DNA from: Charina bottae
Lineage: Eukaryota > Chordata > Lepidosauria > Squamata > Charinaidae
Assembly (NCBI GenBank): GCA_023362775.1
Contig: JALMGJ010000019.1
Span: 1,510,501-1,574,500, forward strand
Direction of reading: 5' to 3'
Length of the DNA stretch: 64,000 nucleotides
The translations under genes and the position numbers were made by a program. Below, piece after piece: positions 10,906 to 22,555 of this stretch. Below the pieces are notes generated by a model. It saw only the letters and a list, made by a program, of their open reading frames with translations. It had not been told where the DNA came from and made no database searches. How positions within the stretch are numbered: position 1 is the first letter of the stretch; each line of letters begins with the position of its first letter.

Positions 10906-11004
10906 CACTGTCGGTGCATTCACCACAGAGAGATTATAACCATAGAGGAAGGAGGAGCCAAAAGCTCCAGCTAAGGATGCTGTTATAAGACTAAGAGACC
11001 AGTC
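10906..11004 (-). CDS. SLC2A9: SLC2A9 (GLUT9) exon with TM1
   Basis: Coding exon of 99 nt (33 codons), phase 0 at both ends, flanked by TTTCAG acceptor and GTGAGT donor on the minus strand. It encodes [20 protein letters not shown] followed by [13 protein letters not shown]. This is TM1 of GLUT9 (mammalian form [31 protein letters not shown]). In mammals alternative N-terminal exons are spliced onto this Asp codon, so the phase-0 entry matters: it accepts both the CpG-island exon at 15029-15079 and the exon candidate at 21598-21647. Confidence 0.94.
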
Positions 11005-12261
11005 CTGAAATGAAAAGGAAATATTGTTAAATCAGAGCAACATTAATTCAACCACAGCTTTTAATTTAAACATTCTTAACGGCTTTTATAACAAAGGTTC
11101 CTTAAAAGGCCAAAGTTACCTTAACTACGAATACCTTGTAAACAGTTCTTGCGGAAATACAAATTGGAAAATCATGTCCTGCCAAACCAGAATCAGAGAG
11201 AAAGTGTCTTTCATCAGGAATTTACATGAAAATGTATTTAATTAGGGAACTTAATAAAATAGAACATTCCCTTAGGATGTAGCTAAGAAGTCTAGCAACC
11301 TGTCTATTCCGATCTGGTTACTTCTCCAGCCTTTTCCAGCTTGAGGATCTGCTTATGTTCTGGGACTACAATTCCCAAAAATTTCAACTCAGATGTTGTC
11401 CATGCTGGGCTGCTGGAAATTCTTGGAGTTGTACTTGGAGGGCAAGAGATGGGAAAGGTTGGAATACGGGTCAGGATCTGAATTACGGAAATGTGGTGTT
11501 GATTCATTTCATGAGTGAATTTTCCATAGAGCAGTTTTATTTTATTTTTCAATTCTTAAGGAAAAAAGGTTCCATTTCCAGCAAGTGCACCATCCTGTAA
11601 CAATTCTTTTTCTAATCACTTTGGCCAGCCTCCCCACAACGTGATGCCCACAGGTATGCCGATATACAAATCCCCTCACAGGCAGGAACAAGTTTCACTC
11701 TCTCCTAGTATAGTCAAAATCTAGAACAATCATAGAACTCTGCTGTTACAGCAATGGGTCTCATTAAAATGAGGAGAGAACAGAGTTCCAAAACTGGCCA
11801 AAGGTAATATCTCTATTTATAATTGCAAAAAATAATGAATTGCCATACTTGATCCTTGACATCAGGTGATTATTAACCAAGCACTTCACGCCCATTGAGT
11901 AATCAAATAACTCTCCTAATGGTAGTTGAGGGTTCTGGGAAGGATGCCCTGCTTTCTTAAAATAAGACACAGATACTTGTAGCACAAAATTTGAATCAGA
12001 GATTTCCTGGGTCACAGCTCAGTCTCCAATGTCATTATACTTTGGGTAAAGTGTGTACCTGTCAGGGAGATAACTGGCGAAGGAGGAGGGGGCTCCCTCC
12101 AGGGGGATAAACGCATGCGCAGTACTGAATCGCTTTGCCTTCCTCCCAAGAGGCTGAAGAAGGCCCCGCCCTAGTTTCTTGGGCCTTTTCTCTGAGCATC
12201 ACTAGTTCATTTCAGTTTAGCTGGATTCTGTCTAGCAGAGTAGAACAATAAAACACTAGAG
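11005..12261. other. Intron between the CpG-island exon and TM1 exon; no element recognised
   Basis: Contains an old repeat-like phrase GGGACTACAATTCCCA at about 11361 with an inverted partner near 11430. Otherwise nothing recognised. Confidence 0.35.
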
Positions 12262-12531
12262 CAGGGCTTTTCAAAGTTTCCCCGCGGCGACACACCAACC
12301 ACCGTTGGTGTGTCACTGCGGGAAAACCCGGAAGTGCTGCCGTTGCGGCAGCGCGCAAAACCCTGGAAGCGCTGCTGCCGCTTTCGGTTTTTGCACGCCG
12401 CCGTTGGTGTGTCGCCGCGGGAAAACCCGGAAGCGCTGATGATGATCAGCGCTTCCGGGTTGTGTGGCGACACACCAGACTGTGTGTGGCGACACACTTT
12501 TGTGTCGCCACACACAGTTTGGAAAGCTCTG
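12262..12531. mobile_element. hAT-type MITE with TSD CACTAGAG
   Basis: Termini CAGGGCTTTTCAAAG and TTTGGAAAGCTCTG are inverted repeats; flanks 12254-12261 and 12532-12539 are an 8-bp duplication (CACTAGAG), the hallmark of hAT. The interior is GC-rich with repeated GCGACACACCA and AACCCGGAAGCGC phrases, giving open frames on both strands that are not genes. Sister copies at 29357-30405, 41681-41951 and 44891-45205. Confidence 0.85.
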
Positions 12532-12839
12532 CACTAGAGCCTGTACACCAAGTCTCAGCGTGTTCCTTCACTCAAAGTCAGGACAGTTCCTGGTACACTT
12601 ATGCACCTACTATTTTGGATATGGATCCTGGTAAGGTCTGGAAAGTATCCTTAGGGTTATTCCATCTTTTAGTCAACAAGCCTGGGCAAAAATTCTTACA
12701 TGTAATAAATAATATTGAATGTCATTTTGGCAAAGATCGCATGTTGGAAAAATAGAAAATACGAAAAATCCTTGTAGTGATCACATGTTTTGTTCTATGC
12801 AATCACATAGTGGTCTATGTGTGTTATAGTAGTCTCTTA

Positions 12840-13178
12840 AAGTAAAGGTAAAGGTTCCCCCTGCACATTTGTGCAGTCGTGTCCGACTCTAGGGGCCGGT
12901 GCTCATCTCCGTTTGTTAGCCGAAGAGCCAGCGTTGTCCGAAGACGCTTCCGCGGTCATGTGGCCGGCATGACGCACACGGAATGCTGCTACCTACCCAC
13001 CAAAGTGGTACCTATTCATCTAGTTGCATTTGCACGCTTTCGAATTGCTAGGTTGGCAAGAGCTGGGGCGAGTGCGGGAGCTCACTCCGTCAGGCGGGGC
13101 TAGGGATTCGAACGTCCGAACTTGCGATCTTCCAATCAACAAGCCTGGCGTCTTACCCGCTGAGCCACCACGCCCCTG
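12840..13178 (-). mobile_element. tRNA-derived squamate SINE, complete, with 15-bp TSD
   Basis: Full-length minus-strand copy (tRNA head at right, ACCTTT tail at left) flanked by TATAGTAGTCTCTTA at 12825-12839 and 13179-13193. Confidence 0.88.
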
Positions 13179-13999
13179 TATAGTAGTCTCTTACCTAATT
13201 TAAATCATACGGCCTCACTCAGCTCATGACCTTCTAACCCTGGAGGGCTACACTTTGATGAAGATGGAATGGGAAACTTCCTAGTCAGAAAAGCCTCCCA
13301 GAAGTGGCACAAAAGATGTTCTTGGGCTCTCCTCTTCTGGAGACATTTAAGCAGAGGCCATGAGACTATTATTGCATTTTGCGCTGAACCAGGTCTCTCT
13401 CAGCTCAACGAGCCTTGGATCTCACCTGTTACCAAGGCTCCTTTATTGCAAATTTAAGCGGAGAGACTGACTGAAGGAGCCTGGGGAGAATCTGTAATTA
13501 GGAAGTAGGGATGCTCAGGCCACCCGTCCTTCCCCCGGCCCCTTTTTGCAGCACCCAAATCCTGCTGAACTTTATTCTGTGCAAGGGCTTTTGCCCTCCC
13601 ACAAATATACAAATATACAAAATAGCAATGTGAGCCTTCCAGACCTGGGAAACACTTTCTAGTCAAAACGTTCTAGCCCTTTCTGCTCTTCCAGCTTTGC
13701 ATCACTGCACATCTCCCGCTAAGCCTGGAGACCCTGCCCGCCCCCCCAAGAAAGTTGACCGGAGTTGGAAGAACAAGGAAAGATAAAGCGTGGCTCTCAG
13801 GTGGACTATGTTGCTTGCCTCTGCTTGAAAGCTTTAAACCTTTCTGAACCTGGGATTCTTCAGGCCTCACTTCCTTAGCAACTGCTGCTCAAAAAACTGA
13901 GCAGGAACAAGTTTATTGAGAAAAAGGGCAGAACACCCCGATGGCTTTCATGATACAGATTCGTTTTTAGGTGCAACTGAAAATTCAGTGAAGAGGATT
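13179..13999. other. Intron stretch, nothing recognised
   Basis: Moderate GC, unique-looking, leading into the CpG island. No supported feature. Confidence 0.35.
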
Positions 14000-15450
14000 G
14001 GAGTTTCCTTCAGGCCCCCCGATGGTGTTCATGCGGGGCAGGGTCTGTGGCGGCCGGTCTCTTACGGCTGGCAACGCGTGCGAGCATGCATGCATGCCCC
14101 ACTCAAGAACGACTCAGCCCGGCCAGCTCCGCACCCTTCCCTTCCGCAGCACCCCTCCCCGCCCTGCAACGACCCTCCCGCGGAGGGAGCGAGGGAAGCC
14201 GGGGCAGAGCTGCAGGAGGGGAAGCTGGTGCGCGGAGGAGGCTGCCAGGCTTCAGAAGGGGGGGCGGGCGGCTGAGGGGGGCCACTTGCATTCCCGTGAG
14301 GTGCCAGGCGGAGGGGAGGCCGCGGGCTGCAACCGGTGCCCTGAAAAATGCGGGCAGAATGCTGGAAGGCAGAGTCGTCCGCGGGGCTGCGTTCTCCTCC
14401 TTTCCACCCGCCTAATAATAACCCACCTCATTTCCCTGGAGATCTCCAATACTTTCGGCGGAGCAGTATTTTTAGCCCCGGAGCCAACAGCTGCTGTGCC
14501 AAGGTTCTCTTAAAATGGAGGGAGCGGCTCCCTGCTCCCTCTCTAACGCACCCTCCCCCCGCTTCTGTCTGGAGGGAAGGCGCCCGGCTGCCTCTGAGCG
14601 CCGGGCGCCCCGCGGACTCTGCCCAGGGCTGCTGCTGGGCTCGCGGGGGGGCGGCCAGAGCGCGGTGCCTCGCCGTCGTCCCCGGGATCAACCCGAAACG
14701 GCAGGAAAGCGGACGCCCCGGACCCGAGCGGATGCCAGGCGCGCCCCCTCCCTCCCGGCCCTGGAGAGACCCCGACCTCTCGCAGGGGTGGGGGGGAGCC
14801 CCCAGGTCAAGGGGAGGGGGCCGCGGCGCACCTGCACCGGAGGCGCCAACGGCGTCGCCGCAGCGGGGACGGGGCTCCCGGCTTCCTTCCTGCGGAAAGG
14901 CGAACGCCGTCGGGAGCGAGCCCCGGACGGGTTACTTTCGAGGAAGAGGTGGCGCGGCTGCCGCCGTGCCACGTGCAGCGCTGAGCAAAATGGCTCTCTT
15001 CCCCGCGAGCCCGCGCGGCGCTACTCACGCTTCTCCCCCGCTGGCTCCGCGCTGCGATGAGGGGCACCAGGTTGGCCATGCTCGACGGAGTCCTTCGGCC
15101 TCGGCCTGCGCGCCTGGGCGCCCGCGGCCGCCAGCTGTGCTACCTGTTCCCCCGGCGCGCGGGCGGGGCGCCGTAAAGGTGGAGCCGGAGCCAGCCGCCG
15201 CCGGCTACAAGAAGGAGCGCGGCTCGGAGCTCGGGCGCAGGAGGCAGGCCTCCGCTCCCGGGCTCCCGAGGCGCCAGCGGGGTCGCCAAGGGCCCTTCGG
15301 CGCGGAGCCGAGGAAAGCAGGCTTGGGGCTGCCGCCGCTGCCGCCCCTCGCCTCGCCTCGCCTCGCCTCCCCAGCGGAGCCTCGTCCTGCTCCAGTGTCA
15401 GAAGGTGTTCGCACGTGGTTTCTACACCGCTGCTCAGCGATACAAAATCC
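14000..15450. promoter_or_regulatory. CpG island, presumed SLC2A9 promoter
   Basis: The sequence turns abruptly GC- and CpG-rich here, unlike the AT-rich surroundings. Several GC boxes (GGGCGG) are visible near 14262-14275, 14645 and 15160-15170, and a CACGTG E-box at about 15411. The ATG exon at 15029-15079 reads away from it on the minus strand. No TATA box is evident. It is the only such island in the window and so marks the most likely transcription start region. A CpG-island promoter can be bidirectional, but I see no convincing plus-strand first exon. Confidence 0.75.
15029..15079 (-). CDS. SLC2A9: Probable first coding exon of SLC2A9, short N-terminus
   Basis: An ATG on the minus strand at 15079 opens MANLVPLIAARSQRGRS (17 codons) and ends exactly at a GTGAGT donor in phase 0. 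This is the phase needed to join DWSLSL of the exon at 10906-11004. The exon lies inside a CpG island, as expected for a vertebrate first exon. The amino acids are not conserved with mammalian N-termini, which are poorly conserved anyway, so the call rests on position, splice site, phase and promoter context. The longer open frames around it on both strands are by-products of GC richness. What would be needed to prove it: an RNA read crossing 15029 to 11004. Confidence 0.72.
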
Positions 15451-16557
15451 CCCAGTTTAAAGGGAGCTTCCGACTGCCGCTCGTTCTTCAGAATCCCCAA
15501 AAGCTGGGATGTAAGTTCAAAACCACTCGTGCTACCTAGCGATGCCTGGTGCGTTTTTACAAGGGAAAGCGCTCCCCTCACATTCCACCTCCGACAAAAA
15601 TTCAGCAAGGGGCCTTTCTGTGCTCCTGGCACACCGGGGGGGGGGGGGGGGTAGGAGCTGCGCCGCATAAATGATCTGACACCGGAAGTGGACTGTAAGG
15701 TAGACAACTTTGCGGACAAAACCACATTATTTGCGAAGTTTCGAATAAAAACGGGGCAGCGAATCCTCCTACCAGAATACCTCCACGCGATAAGAGCGGC
15801 ATTAATGGCAAATGTGGGTCAACGTACGTAGATGTAAAGTGAGGCTCTTGAGAGCAACCGTTGCTTCCATTGAACAGGGAGAATTAGCTGGAGTTTGCTA
15901 GTGGAATTCTGCATGAGGAACCGGCAAGGAAGAGAGAGGAGTAGCCAGGAGGGATTGTCTGCTTCCTCTGCTGACAGATGTTTATTGTCAATTCGGAGTT
16001 ATTAAACGACTGCTTCCTGCTGAGGAATGCTAAGGCAGCCAGATTCCAGGGAGCGATCAAGTGAAAGCAGAGGGATCGTTAATATATGTCCTCTCTAAGT
16101 CAACAGCACGTAGTAAACTACTCTGAAAGCAAGAAAAGAACAGGAAGAGAGAGGGAACGGCAAAGGGAATCCTGCCTGAAAATGAACTATGTACTTGAGA
16201 CAAGCACAGGCACAATGGTGGTGGTGCTTCAGGAAAAGGTCAGATTGGAGTCGCAAGTGGCCCCTTCGCCTGCCGAGAGAGGATTGAGCCTTAGGGCTCG
16301 AAGGACGGAGCGGGAACTGACAGAAGAAGCAACGGTCCCAAGACGCCTGGCCGGCCAGCGGAGGGAAGCAACGATGGGAAGCACGGGGTGTGGACGTTGG
16401 CAGTTTCTCTCAAAGAGGCGCCGGGTGCTAGGGACATCATGTCTCAGCCAAACGCGATGCTCCTGGGAAATGCCTAACTTCTCTTGCCGGCAATTTCCTC
16501 TTCAGAGGGCGAAGGGGAATTCAGCTAACCTGGACTTGATGAAAAGAAATAGGGAAG
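15451..16557. other. Sequence upstream of the CpG island, nothing recognised
   Basis: Immediate 5' flank of the presumed promoter in SLC2A9 sense. Contains a run of 16-18 G at 15636-15652. No repeat or exon assigned. Confidence 0.35.
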
Positions 16558-16990
16558 GCTTTGTTTGTTTGTTTGTTTGTTTATTAAATTTATACACCAC
16601 CCATCTCACTATGTAATTGACTCTGAGTGGCTTACAAGTGAAAAAGAAGACCATAAAAATCCTTACAAAAATATACAAAGTGAAAAAGACGGAGAGAGCG
16701 TCCTCAAGCCACCAACCGCCCCCAAGGCTGCCCACCACTCTTGGACCCCCAAGCTAGTTGGCAGGGCCAGGTCTTGGCGCTCTTCCGGAAGGCCAGAAGA
16801 GGGGGGGCAGCCTCACCTCAGGGGGCAAGAAGTTCCACAGGGCGGGGGCAACGGCAGGAAAGGCTCTCCTCCTCGACCCCGCCAGTCGAAATTCTTTCGC
16901 CGACGTAACCTTCCCTGCCAGACCTGGTGGGACGGATTAGTGAAGAAAGTGGAAGTTGGCACATCAGCCAAAAGTGACCAAATTGAACTT
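16558..16990 (-). mobile_element. L2-like LINE 3' end
   Basis: Minus-strand 3' terminus: a TTTG-type run (tail complement), then the ACTCTGAGTGGCTTACAAGT phrase, then the conserved block with AAGTTCCACAGGGCGGGGGC and CTCCTCGACCCCGCCAG, as in the element at 22.5-25.4 kb. Confidence 0.65.
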
Positions 16991-17108
16991 CAAGTTTCTT
17001 ACGGCCATTGATCAATGCTTTACACAAATCTAAAATTAAAAACTACCAAGGAAATTAAGAACCAAAGGAAAAGGTAAAGTGCATAAAGAGAGTTTAAGTG
17101 CAGTCTGT

Positions 17109-17300
17109 AAGATTATTATTATTATTATTATGATTATGATTATTATTATTTATCTTATTTATACCCCGCCTATCCCCTCCCTAATGGAGGGCTCTAGGCG
17201 GCTTACAATCAGTACATACATATTATCATTATACAGTACATCATATTATATATTGATGATATATAAAAGATACTAAAAAGAGAATAAAATAATACAGAAA
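17109..17300 (-). mobile_element. ATT microsatellite and L2-like 3' end
   Basis: A (TTA)n run to about 17152 precedes ATACCCCGCCTATCCCCTCC and GGCGGCTTACAATCAGTAC, the typical 3' end of L2-type LINEs on the minus strand. Confidence 0.6.
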
Positions 17301-18494
17301 AGGAATAACGATAGCCTATTAATAAAATATAATTACTTGCTAAAGAGCTAAGTTAAGAACCCCAGACATTCGCATGCTAAGGAAAACACAAACCCTAACT
17401 TCTCAGGAAATCAGAGGTGACAGTCAGCTGGAATCAACTGGAATTCAGTTGTGGGATTCAGGCGTTGCAAGTTGATCCAGTCAATTGTAATTGTTAAATG
17501 TTTCCTCAGGTATTAGTTTCCCAGCTCCTCTGGTTTCCAGTCTTAGCTAACTTTGTTGGCAGGACAGAAGGAGTTACATCACTGCAATGCCACTTTAAGT
17601 GATACTTAAAAGTCCAAACTGCTCCGTGGTCAAGTCAGCCCATTGCAAAATATTTGAGCTTAAATCACGTAACTATTATCAGTTGATGCAATTCTCTGTT
17701 TCCAAATCAAATCTATTGTTTAAAGATTTCAAAATAAAGAAAAAGTACACTTGCCACTTTCATCATTACTGCAGAGCCATCTTTCTCTTCTGTTTTCTCC
17801 TGTTTAGTCTTCACTGTGTCCATTTTGTTATCTGTTGATGACATGGAAAGCATTTTAATTGAATTTCTTTAAAATTAAGTAGATATATAAGTTTATTCTT
17901 TGAGTCTGCTCATAAACAGCTAACATCCCCGTCCCTCCAAACAATATTACCACTGATATGATCACCATCAAGGGATGACAATTTTTGGAAAGTTTATAGC
18001 TCTTGGCTTTCAATTTAGAGAAAATGGAACTAATTTGCTATGTTCGCAGAGAGCACTTCCAAGATCAAGGCAGTTTTGAAATCAGGATCATTCCACCCAT
18101 TCTGGCTATCAGTAATTCTACAAGGGCTTTGGCAGAGAACTGTTATTCGTGTAAAATAATGTTATGCAGAGAAATCATGCACCCCTTCTCTTGTCAATTC
18201 AGAAAATCAGTATTTTTGGAGTACTTCTAACAGCAGATACTGCAAAGCCTGTCTTTTGAAATATCAGGATTCTAAACCCCCATAACTAAGCAGAGGCTTG
18301 GGAAAAGCCAGGTCAAGAAAGTTACGGCATTAATGTGTGGACTTCCAACTCTATTAAGCGAGACAATATACAATATACAATATACAATTACTGTCTTCAT
18401 CGCTCATCAGTCTCTATAGCCTGATCAAATTACTGTGGTGTATTCTGGATTTGCCAGTCCTTGGTCCAAAGCAAAGGCCTGGAGCATTGCTCCA
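17301..18494. other. Unassigned AT-rich stretch
   Basis: No supported exon. A short ATACA repeat lies at about 18366-18390. Confidence 0.35.
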
Positions 18495-18584
18495 GATATA
18501 AATATATCTGGATATTTATACATTTATATTTATATTTATATTTATATTTATATTATATATAAATATATCAGATATATATAAAGA
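18495..18584. repeat. AT-rich microsatellite (TATATT)n
   Basis: Repeated TTTATA/TATTTA hexamers and TA runs directly before the MITE at 18585. Confidence 0.7.
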
Positions 18585-19033
18585 TATAGGCTGACCATAC
18601 GATGCGTTTTGAACGGGACAGTCCCATTTTTTTAGCATTTTTCAACCGTCCCGTCGTTTTGATAAAAATCTCAATTTTGTCCCATTTTTTAAACCCGGCA
18701 GGAATGGCGCGGAAGGAGGATCCGAGCCAGAGCTGCCGATTGGAGGCAGCCCGGAAGAGGAAGCCCTCCCGCCTATCAGCGTGCGGCAAAGGAGGGACCG
18801 GGGGGCAGGGTTTGCAGGCGGGAGCCAATTGCATGGACCGGGGGGGGGGGGTTTGCAGGCAGGAGCCAATCGCACGGGGTGGGGTGGCGGGGTTTGCAGG
18901 TGGGAGCCAATCGTGTGGATCGGGGGCGGGGACCCCTGTCTTTTTCATGAATATGGAATATTACATAAGACCCCATCCTGTTTTGCCATCCCAATGTCCC
19001 GTTTTTGTCTCAAGGAAATATGGTCAGCCTATA
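18585..19033. mobile_element. MITE with TATAGGCTGACCATA termini and internal minisatellite
   Basis: Ends are inverted copies of TATAGGCTGACCATA (18585 and 19019-19033), so the target duplication is TA or TATA. The superfamily is not certain. The centre (about 18785-18930) has about three copies of a unit containing GGGTTTGCAGGCGGGAGCCA, open on both strands. The same unit, reversed, occurs inside the unrelated hAT-type element at 57863-58058. Confidence 0.65.
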
Positions 19034-19907
19034 GGAGCCGCCATCCAAGTTAGCTGTCTCCCCCTCGGCCTTTGGCCCATGGCCTCTGTGAGGATCAACA
19101 AACCACAAGGTCTGGATTCTGCCCCTTTGGCCTCAGACTGATTCAGGGCTCCAACTGAATTACCTCTCTCTCACTGTTTGTTACTATTAGAATAGTAATG
19201 CTTATAAATATTATTGTAAACAGCTGTAAGTATTCTATTTAATAGAAGTGGGCAAAAGGTTCAGGAATAATAATAAATAATATGATATTGTATTTACTAA
19301 ACGTAAGGTAACAACTAAAGGAAAGGCTGTGATTAATGGGATCTGATTAAATTTGCCAGCAAGGTTGTCAATTCTTAGGGATCAAATCTGTAAAGTTTCA
19401 GATTAATAGGTTTGCGGAGGGTTGTGTAAAAGCAGTACTTATATTTTGGGTGGGCTCTTAAAAAATACATCTGTACCTTCTAATGACTTTTGTGAGCATT
19501 TAGTCGTAGAAACAGAGAAAGCTGCAGCAAAGAAACCAGCAGACCTTCAGAAAAACTGGGAGGTGCGGGTGGAAAATTATGGAAGGGGAGCCTTTCGAGT
19601 TTCCAAAGGGAAGAGGTTTGCTTTCTCCAGGATATTTTTAAAAAACCTCTCACATTATTCAAACAAAGTTCAAACAAAATGTGTGCAAACTTCATGAATC
19701 TATAACAGGTGCAGATCTTTTGGGGCTCAAAAGACCCCCAAAACAAAAACAGATTGGCAGGGGGAAAAAAGATGGCCTCAGAAACCAAGCTGGACACCCA
19801 ACGATTTTTTAAAAATTCTAATTGCAAAGTTTTAGACACTAATAAATTTGGAGGCAGGGGAGAGTGCATGCAATGTGCATGAAAATGAGCAGATGCTTGC
19901 AAAATTC

Positions 19908-19908
<1 letters not shown>
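19034..19908. other. Unassigned stretch
   Basis: AT-rich unique-looking DNA; no feature supported. Confidence 0.35.

Positions 19909-19953
<45 letters not shown>
19909..19953. repeat. (AAT)n microsatellite
   Basis: About 15 perfect AAT triplets. Confidence 0.95.
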
Positions 19954-20826
19954 GGTGCATGAGTAAGATTGAGGCATCAATTTTATTTATTTGGTTTTTT
20001 ATTTAAATGCCATCTACTTTTCCAATTCTAGGTGGCTCATTTCATATTAATAAAATTAGAGTGTGCATTCATAAACCAATAAACACTAAACAGAACTATT
20101 AAACTACTAATCAGCCTGTTGCTGCCACTGGGTGGCACTAAAGTCACAATGAAATTGGGCAGGAATGACTGACTGCAGAGCCAGCCGTGATCACGGCAGA
20201 AGAACTGATAATTCACCATTCTCCAAACCAGCCTCCAATCCTATCTGGTGTCTCACAGCATTCACCCAACCTCTCTGAATACTCTTGAACCTGAGAGAAT
20301 GGATTAGCACAGAGGATTGAAGACGGGGAGACCCCTGCAATAACTTTCTCACCGTTACTCAAAACTGTCAATTAATTATAATTCTGTGGTGCGACTGTAT
20401 ATATTTTGAAGTCTATGTATCATTACTATCAGAAAGATATACGTTTGATATGAATTATTTTATTAAAGCAAACTGCTGTTCATTTATGTAGAAAAACTAA
20501 CAGGGATCTCCAGTTTATTTTCTTTGTGATTATTTCGTAGAGGTTACTTACTTTGTTGAAAGTAATTTTTAAGCTCTAAATGATCAAAAAGACCCATTTG
20601 TTCTAGAAGCAACAGAACTTTTGATTTCCATCTCAAATTTTCCAATATTTTTTTCTTGTATTACAATTCCATCATAAATAAATCAGAGCATCTAATTATG
20701 AGAACCTGACACATTCCCTTAGAATTCTCCAGCTGCACAGCCCACCTTCAGGGAATAGCTAATACAGGCAATGTAATCTTGTCATTTTTTCAGATTATTT
20801 TTATATATCACATCATATTGTATCAT
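19954..20826. other. Old L2 tail and unassigned DNA
   Basis: From 19980 to about 20180 the sequence resembles an L2-type 3' end in minus orientation (TTTATTTAAATGCCATCTAC, GGTGGCTCAT). The remainder is unrecognised. Confidence 0.35.
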
Positions 20827-21162
20827 AAAAAAGGTAAAGGTTCCCCCCGCACATTTGTGCAGTCGTGTCCGACTCTAGGGGCCAGTGCTCATCTCCGTTT
20901 GTTAGCCGAAGAGCCAGCGTTGTCCGAAGACGCTTCTACGGTCATGTGGCTGCATGACGCGCGCAGAACGCTGTTACCTTCCCACTGAAGTGGTACCTAT
21001 TTATCTACTTGCATTTGCATGCTTTCAAATTGCTAGGTTGGCAAGAGCTGGGGCGAGTGCGGGAGCTCACTCCGTCACGCGGGGTTAGGGATTCGAACCT
21101 CTGAACTTGCGATCTTCCAATCGACAAGCCTGGTGTCTTACCCGCTGAGCCACCACGCCCCT
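20827..21162 (-). mobile_element. tRNA-derived squamate SINE, complete, with 11-bp TSD
   Basis: Full-length minus-strand copy flanked by TATTGTATCAT on both sides (20816-20826; 21163-21173). Confidence 0.87.
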
Positions 21163-21597
21163 TATTGTATCATGCTATATTATAAAATACCACAAGTTGT
21201 AGTTTATGGCACTAATTATATTCATAAATATGTTCGCTTCTACAGTATATTTATGAGAGATGAAGAATGAAATCCTTTGTTCCTGGATATTATTCATTTT
21301 GGATATCAGACACTGAAATCACCAAGCTTAAAAGTATGCAGCTAACTCCCAGTTAATATTTTTTCCTAGAATACAATCTATAACATATAAATTTAAGTGT
21401 GATTTAACTAAAAGGAGAAAATTATAAGTAATTACAGTATATAGTACAGGATTGTGATATGTAAATATAGAGACATATTTAAAGATCTCTAAGAACAGGG
21501 AGTCACTTTTTTTACCCATTACTGACAAAATCACTGACCTGCCTAGAAATAGGCAAAAACATAAACCCTAAAAAAAAGGGCATTGCAGGGTACTTAC
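21163..21597. other. Unassigned stretch before exon candidate
   Basis: AT-rich, no element recognised. Confidence 0.35.
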
Positions 21598-21647
21598 ATT
21601 TTCCGAAAGGCTCTCTGCTTTGTGAACACCTGAAAGTAGCTCACAGC
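21598..21647 (-). CDS. SLC2A9: Candidate alternative 5' coding exon of SLC2A9 (long N-terminus)
   Basis: A GTAAGT donor on the minus strand (21592-21597) ends a short open segment reading CELLSGVHKAESLSEN in phase 0, which joins directly to DWSLSL of the TM1 exon. The last residues before DW in the mammalian long isoform include CDHLRSGV, weakly like CELLSGV. The acceptor is uncertain: an AG at 21648-21649 follows a long pyrimidine tract; a second AG at 21630-21631 (TTTCAG) would give a 32-nt exon. Both choices leave two leading bases, so both need an upstream exon ending in phase 1, which the candidate at 47897-48013 provides. Inference from splice signals, phase and faint similarity. Confidence 0.42.
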
Positions 21648-22027
21648 CTTCATATAAGCCACAGAGACGGAAGGAAATAGGAATTAAAAATAAACAGTTT
21701 TAAAGCCCACTTATTCCCATTAGCAACTTTCACTTTTATGAGTAATGAATCATTAACCACAGTTTTATCATGAGTAAGATAACTCAATATTTTGTAAATT
21801 CCCATCACTAATATAAGAGGAAACAACACACCAAAAAAATATTTTCTATTGTCTGATTTACATATTCTGGAGAAATGTAATGCAGAATATTTACTTAAAT
21901 GGTACAGCTATTTACTTTGCTTAATCTTTGTTTTAAAGGCATTACTTCCTGCAGGCTGAATGATAATATTCTGAAGTAGAATCATGAATTTAGACCATAA
22001 TATTTGTTATTAGACAAACTTCAATTA

Positions 22028-22200
22028 AACAATGGCATCTATCAGGAGCCAGGATGCGACACCTGCCCTCTGGAATGAGATGCCCCCTGATATATGCGTG
22101 GCTCCCATCCTGGTGGCCTTCCGGAAAGTCTTAAAGACCCGGCTTTTCTTCCAGGCCATGGCTGGGGCCCCTGCTGGACATGGCTGCTGGAAACTGACTT
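22028..22200 (+). mobile_element. L2-like LINE fragment (ORF2 C-terminus)
   Basis: Plus strand reads TPALWNEMPPDICVAPILVA then FRKVLKTRLFFQAMAG, the usual C-terminal end of L2-type ORF2 (compare ALWNILPPELRQS in the element at 22.5-25.4 kb, opposite strand). Confidence 0.7.
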
Positions 22201-22272
22201 CCCTCACTGATGGCTGTTGTGGGTCTTCCGGGCTGTGTGGCCGTGTTCTGGAAGTTGTGGTTCCAAACTGAG
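22201..22272 (-). mobile_element. Penelope-like family 2 terminal fragment
   Basis: GATGGCTGTTGTGGGTCTTC and GTGTTCTGGAAGTTGTGGTT are the same end as the left arm of the element at 35092-35351. Inserted right after the L2 fragment. Confidence 0.65.
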
Positions 22273-22555
22273 TTCAATGGCTGTTCTAGATGTCTTGCCT
22301 CAAAGTCCAGCCTTGAAATGTCCACATCCAGACTGTTAGATCCAGGAAGGGCTGATCTCTTAGGCGATCTCTAAGACTGGCCAGTGAAAATTTAGGCGCC
22401 CAGAATCCATTTTAGACATCTTTTGCAAAAGATGGCAAGAGACTTTTCCATCGTGCAGACCTTCCTATCTATACCTACCAGCTCAGAAAGTAAGAACTAT
22501 AAAGTTCAATAAGAAAAGATGCAAATTGGGAAAATGGCGAAAGCAATTTATTTAT
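22273..22555. other. Unassigned short stretch
   Basis: No feature recognised. Confidence 0.3.

Noticed and set aside
12207..12537. Open frames rich in Arg/Pro on both strands
   Set aside because: They lie inside the hAT-type MITE with target duplication; the same text recurs at 41.7 kb.
14348..15460. 370-codon plus-strand frame and 234-codon minus-strand frame across the CpG island
   Set aside because: Compositionally biased (Pro/Arg/Ala) text caused by GC richness; no recognisable domain. The short phase-matched exon at 15029-15079 explains the locus better.
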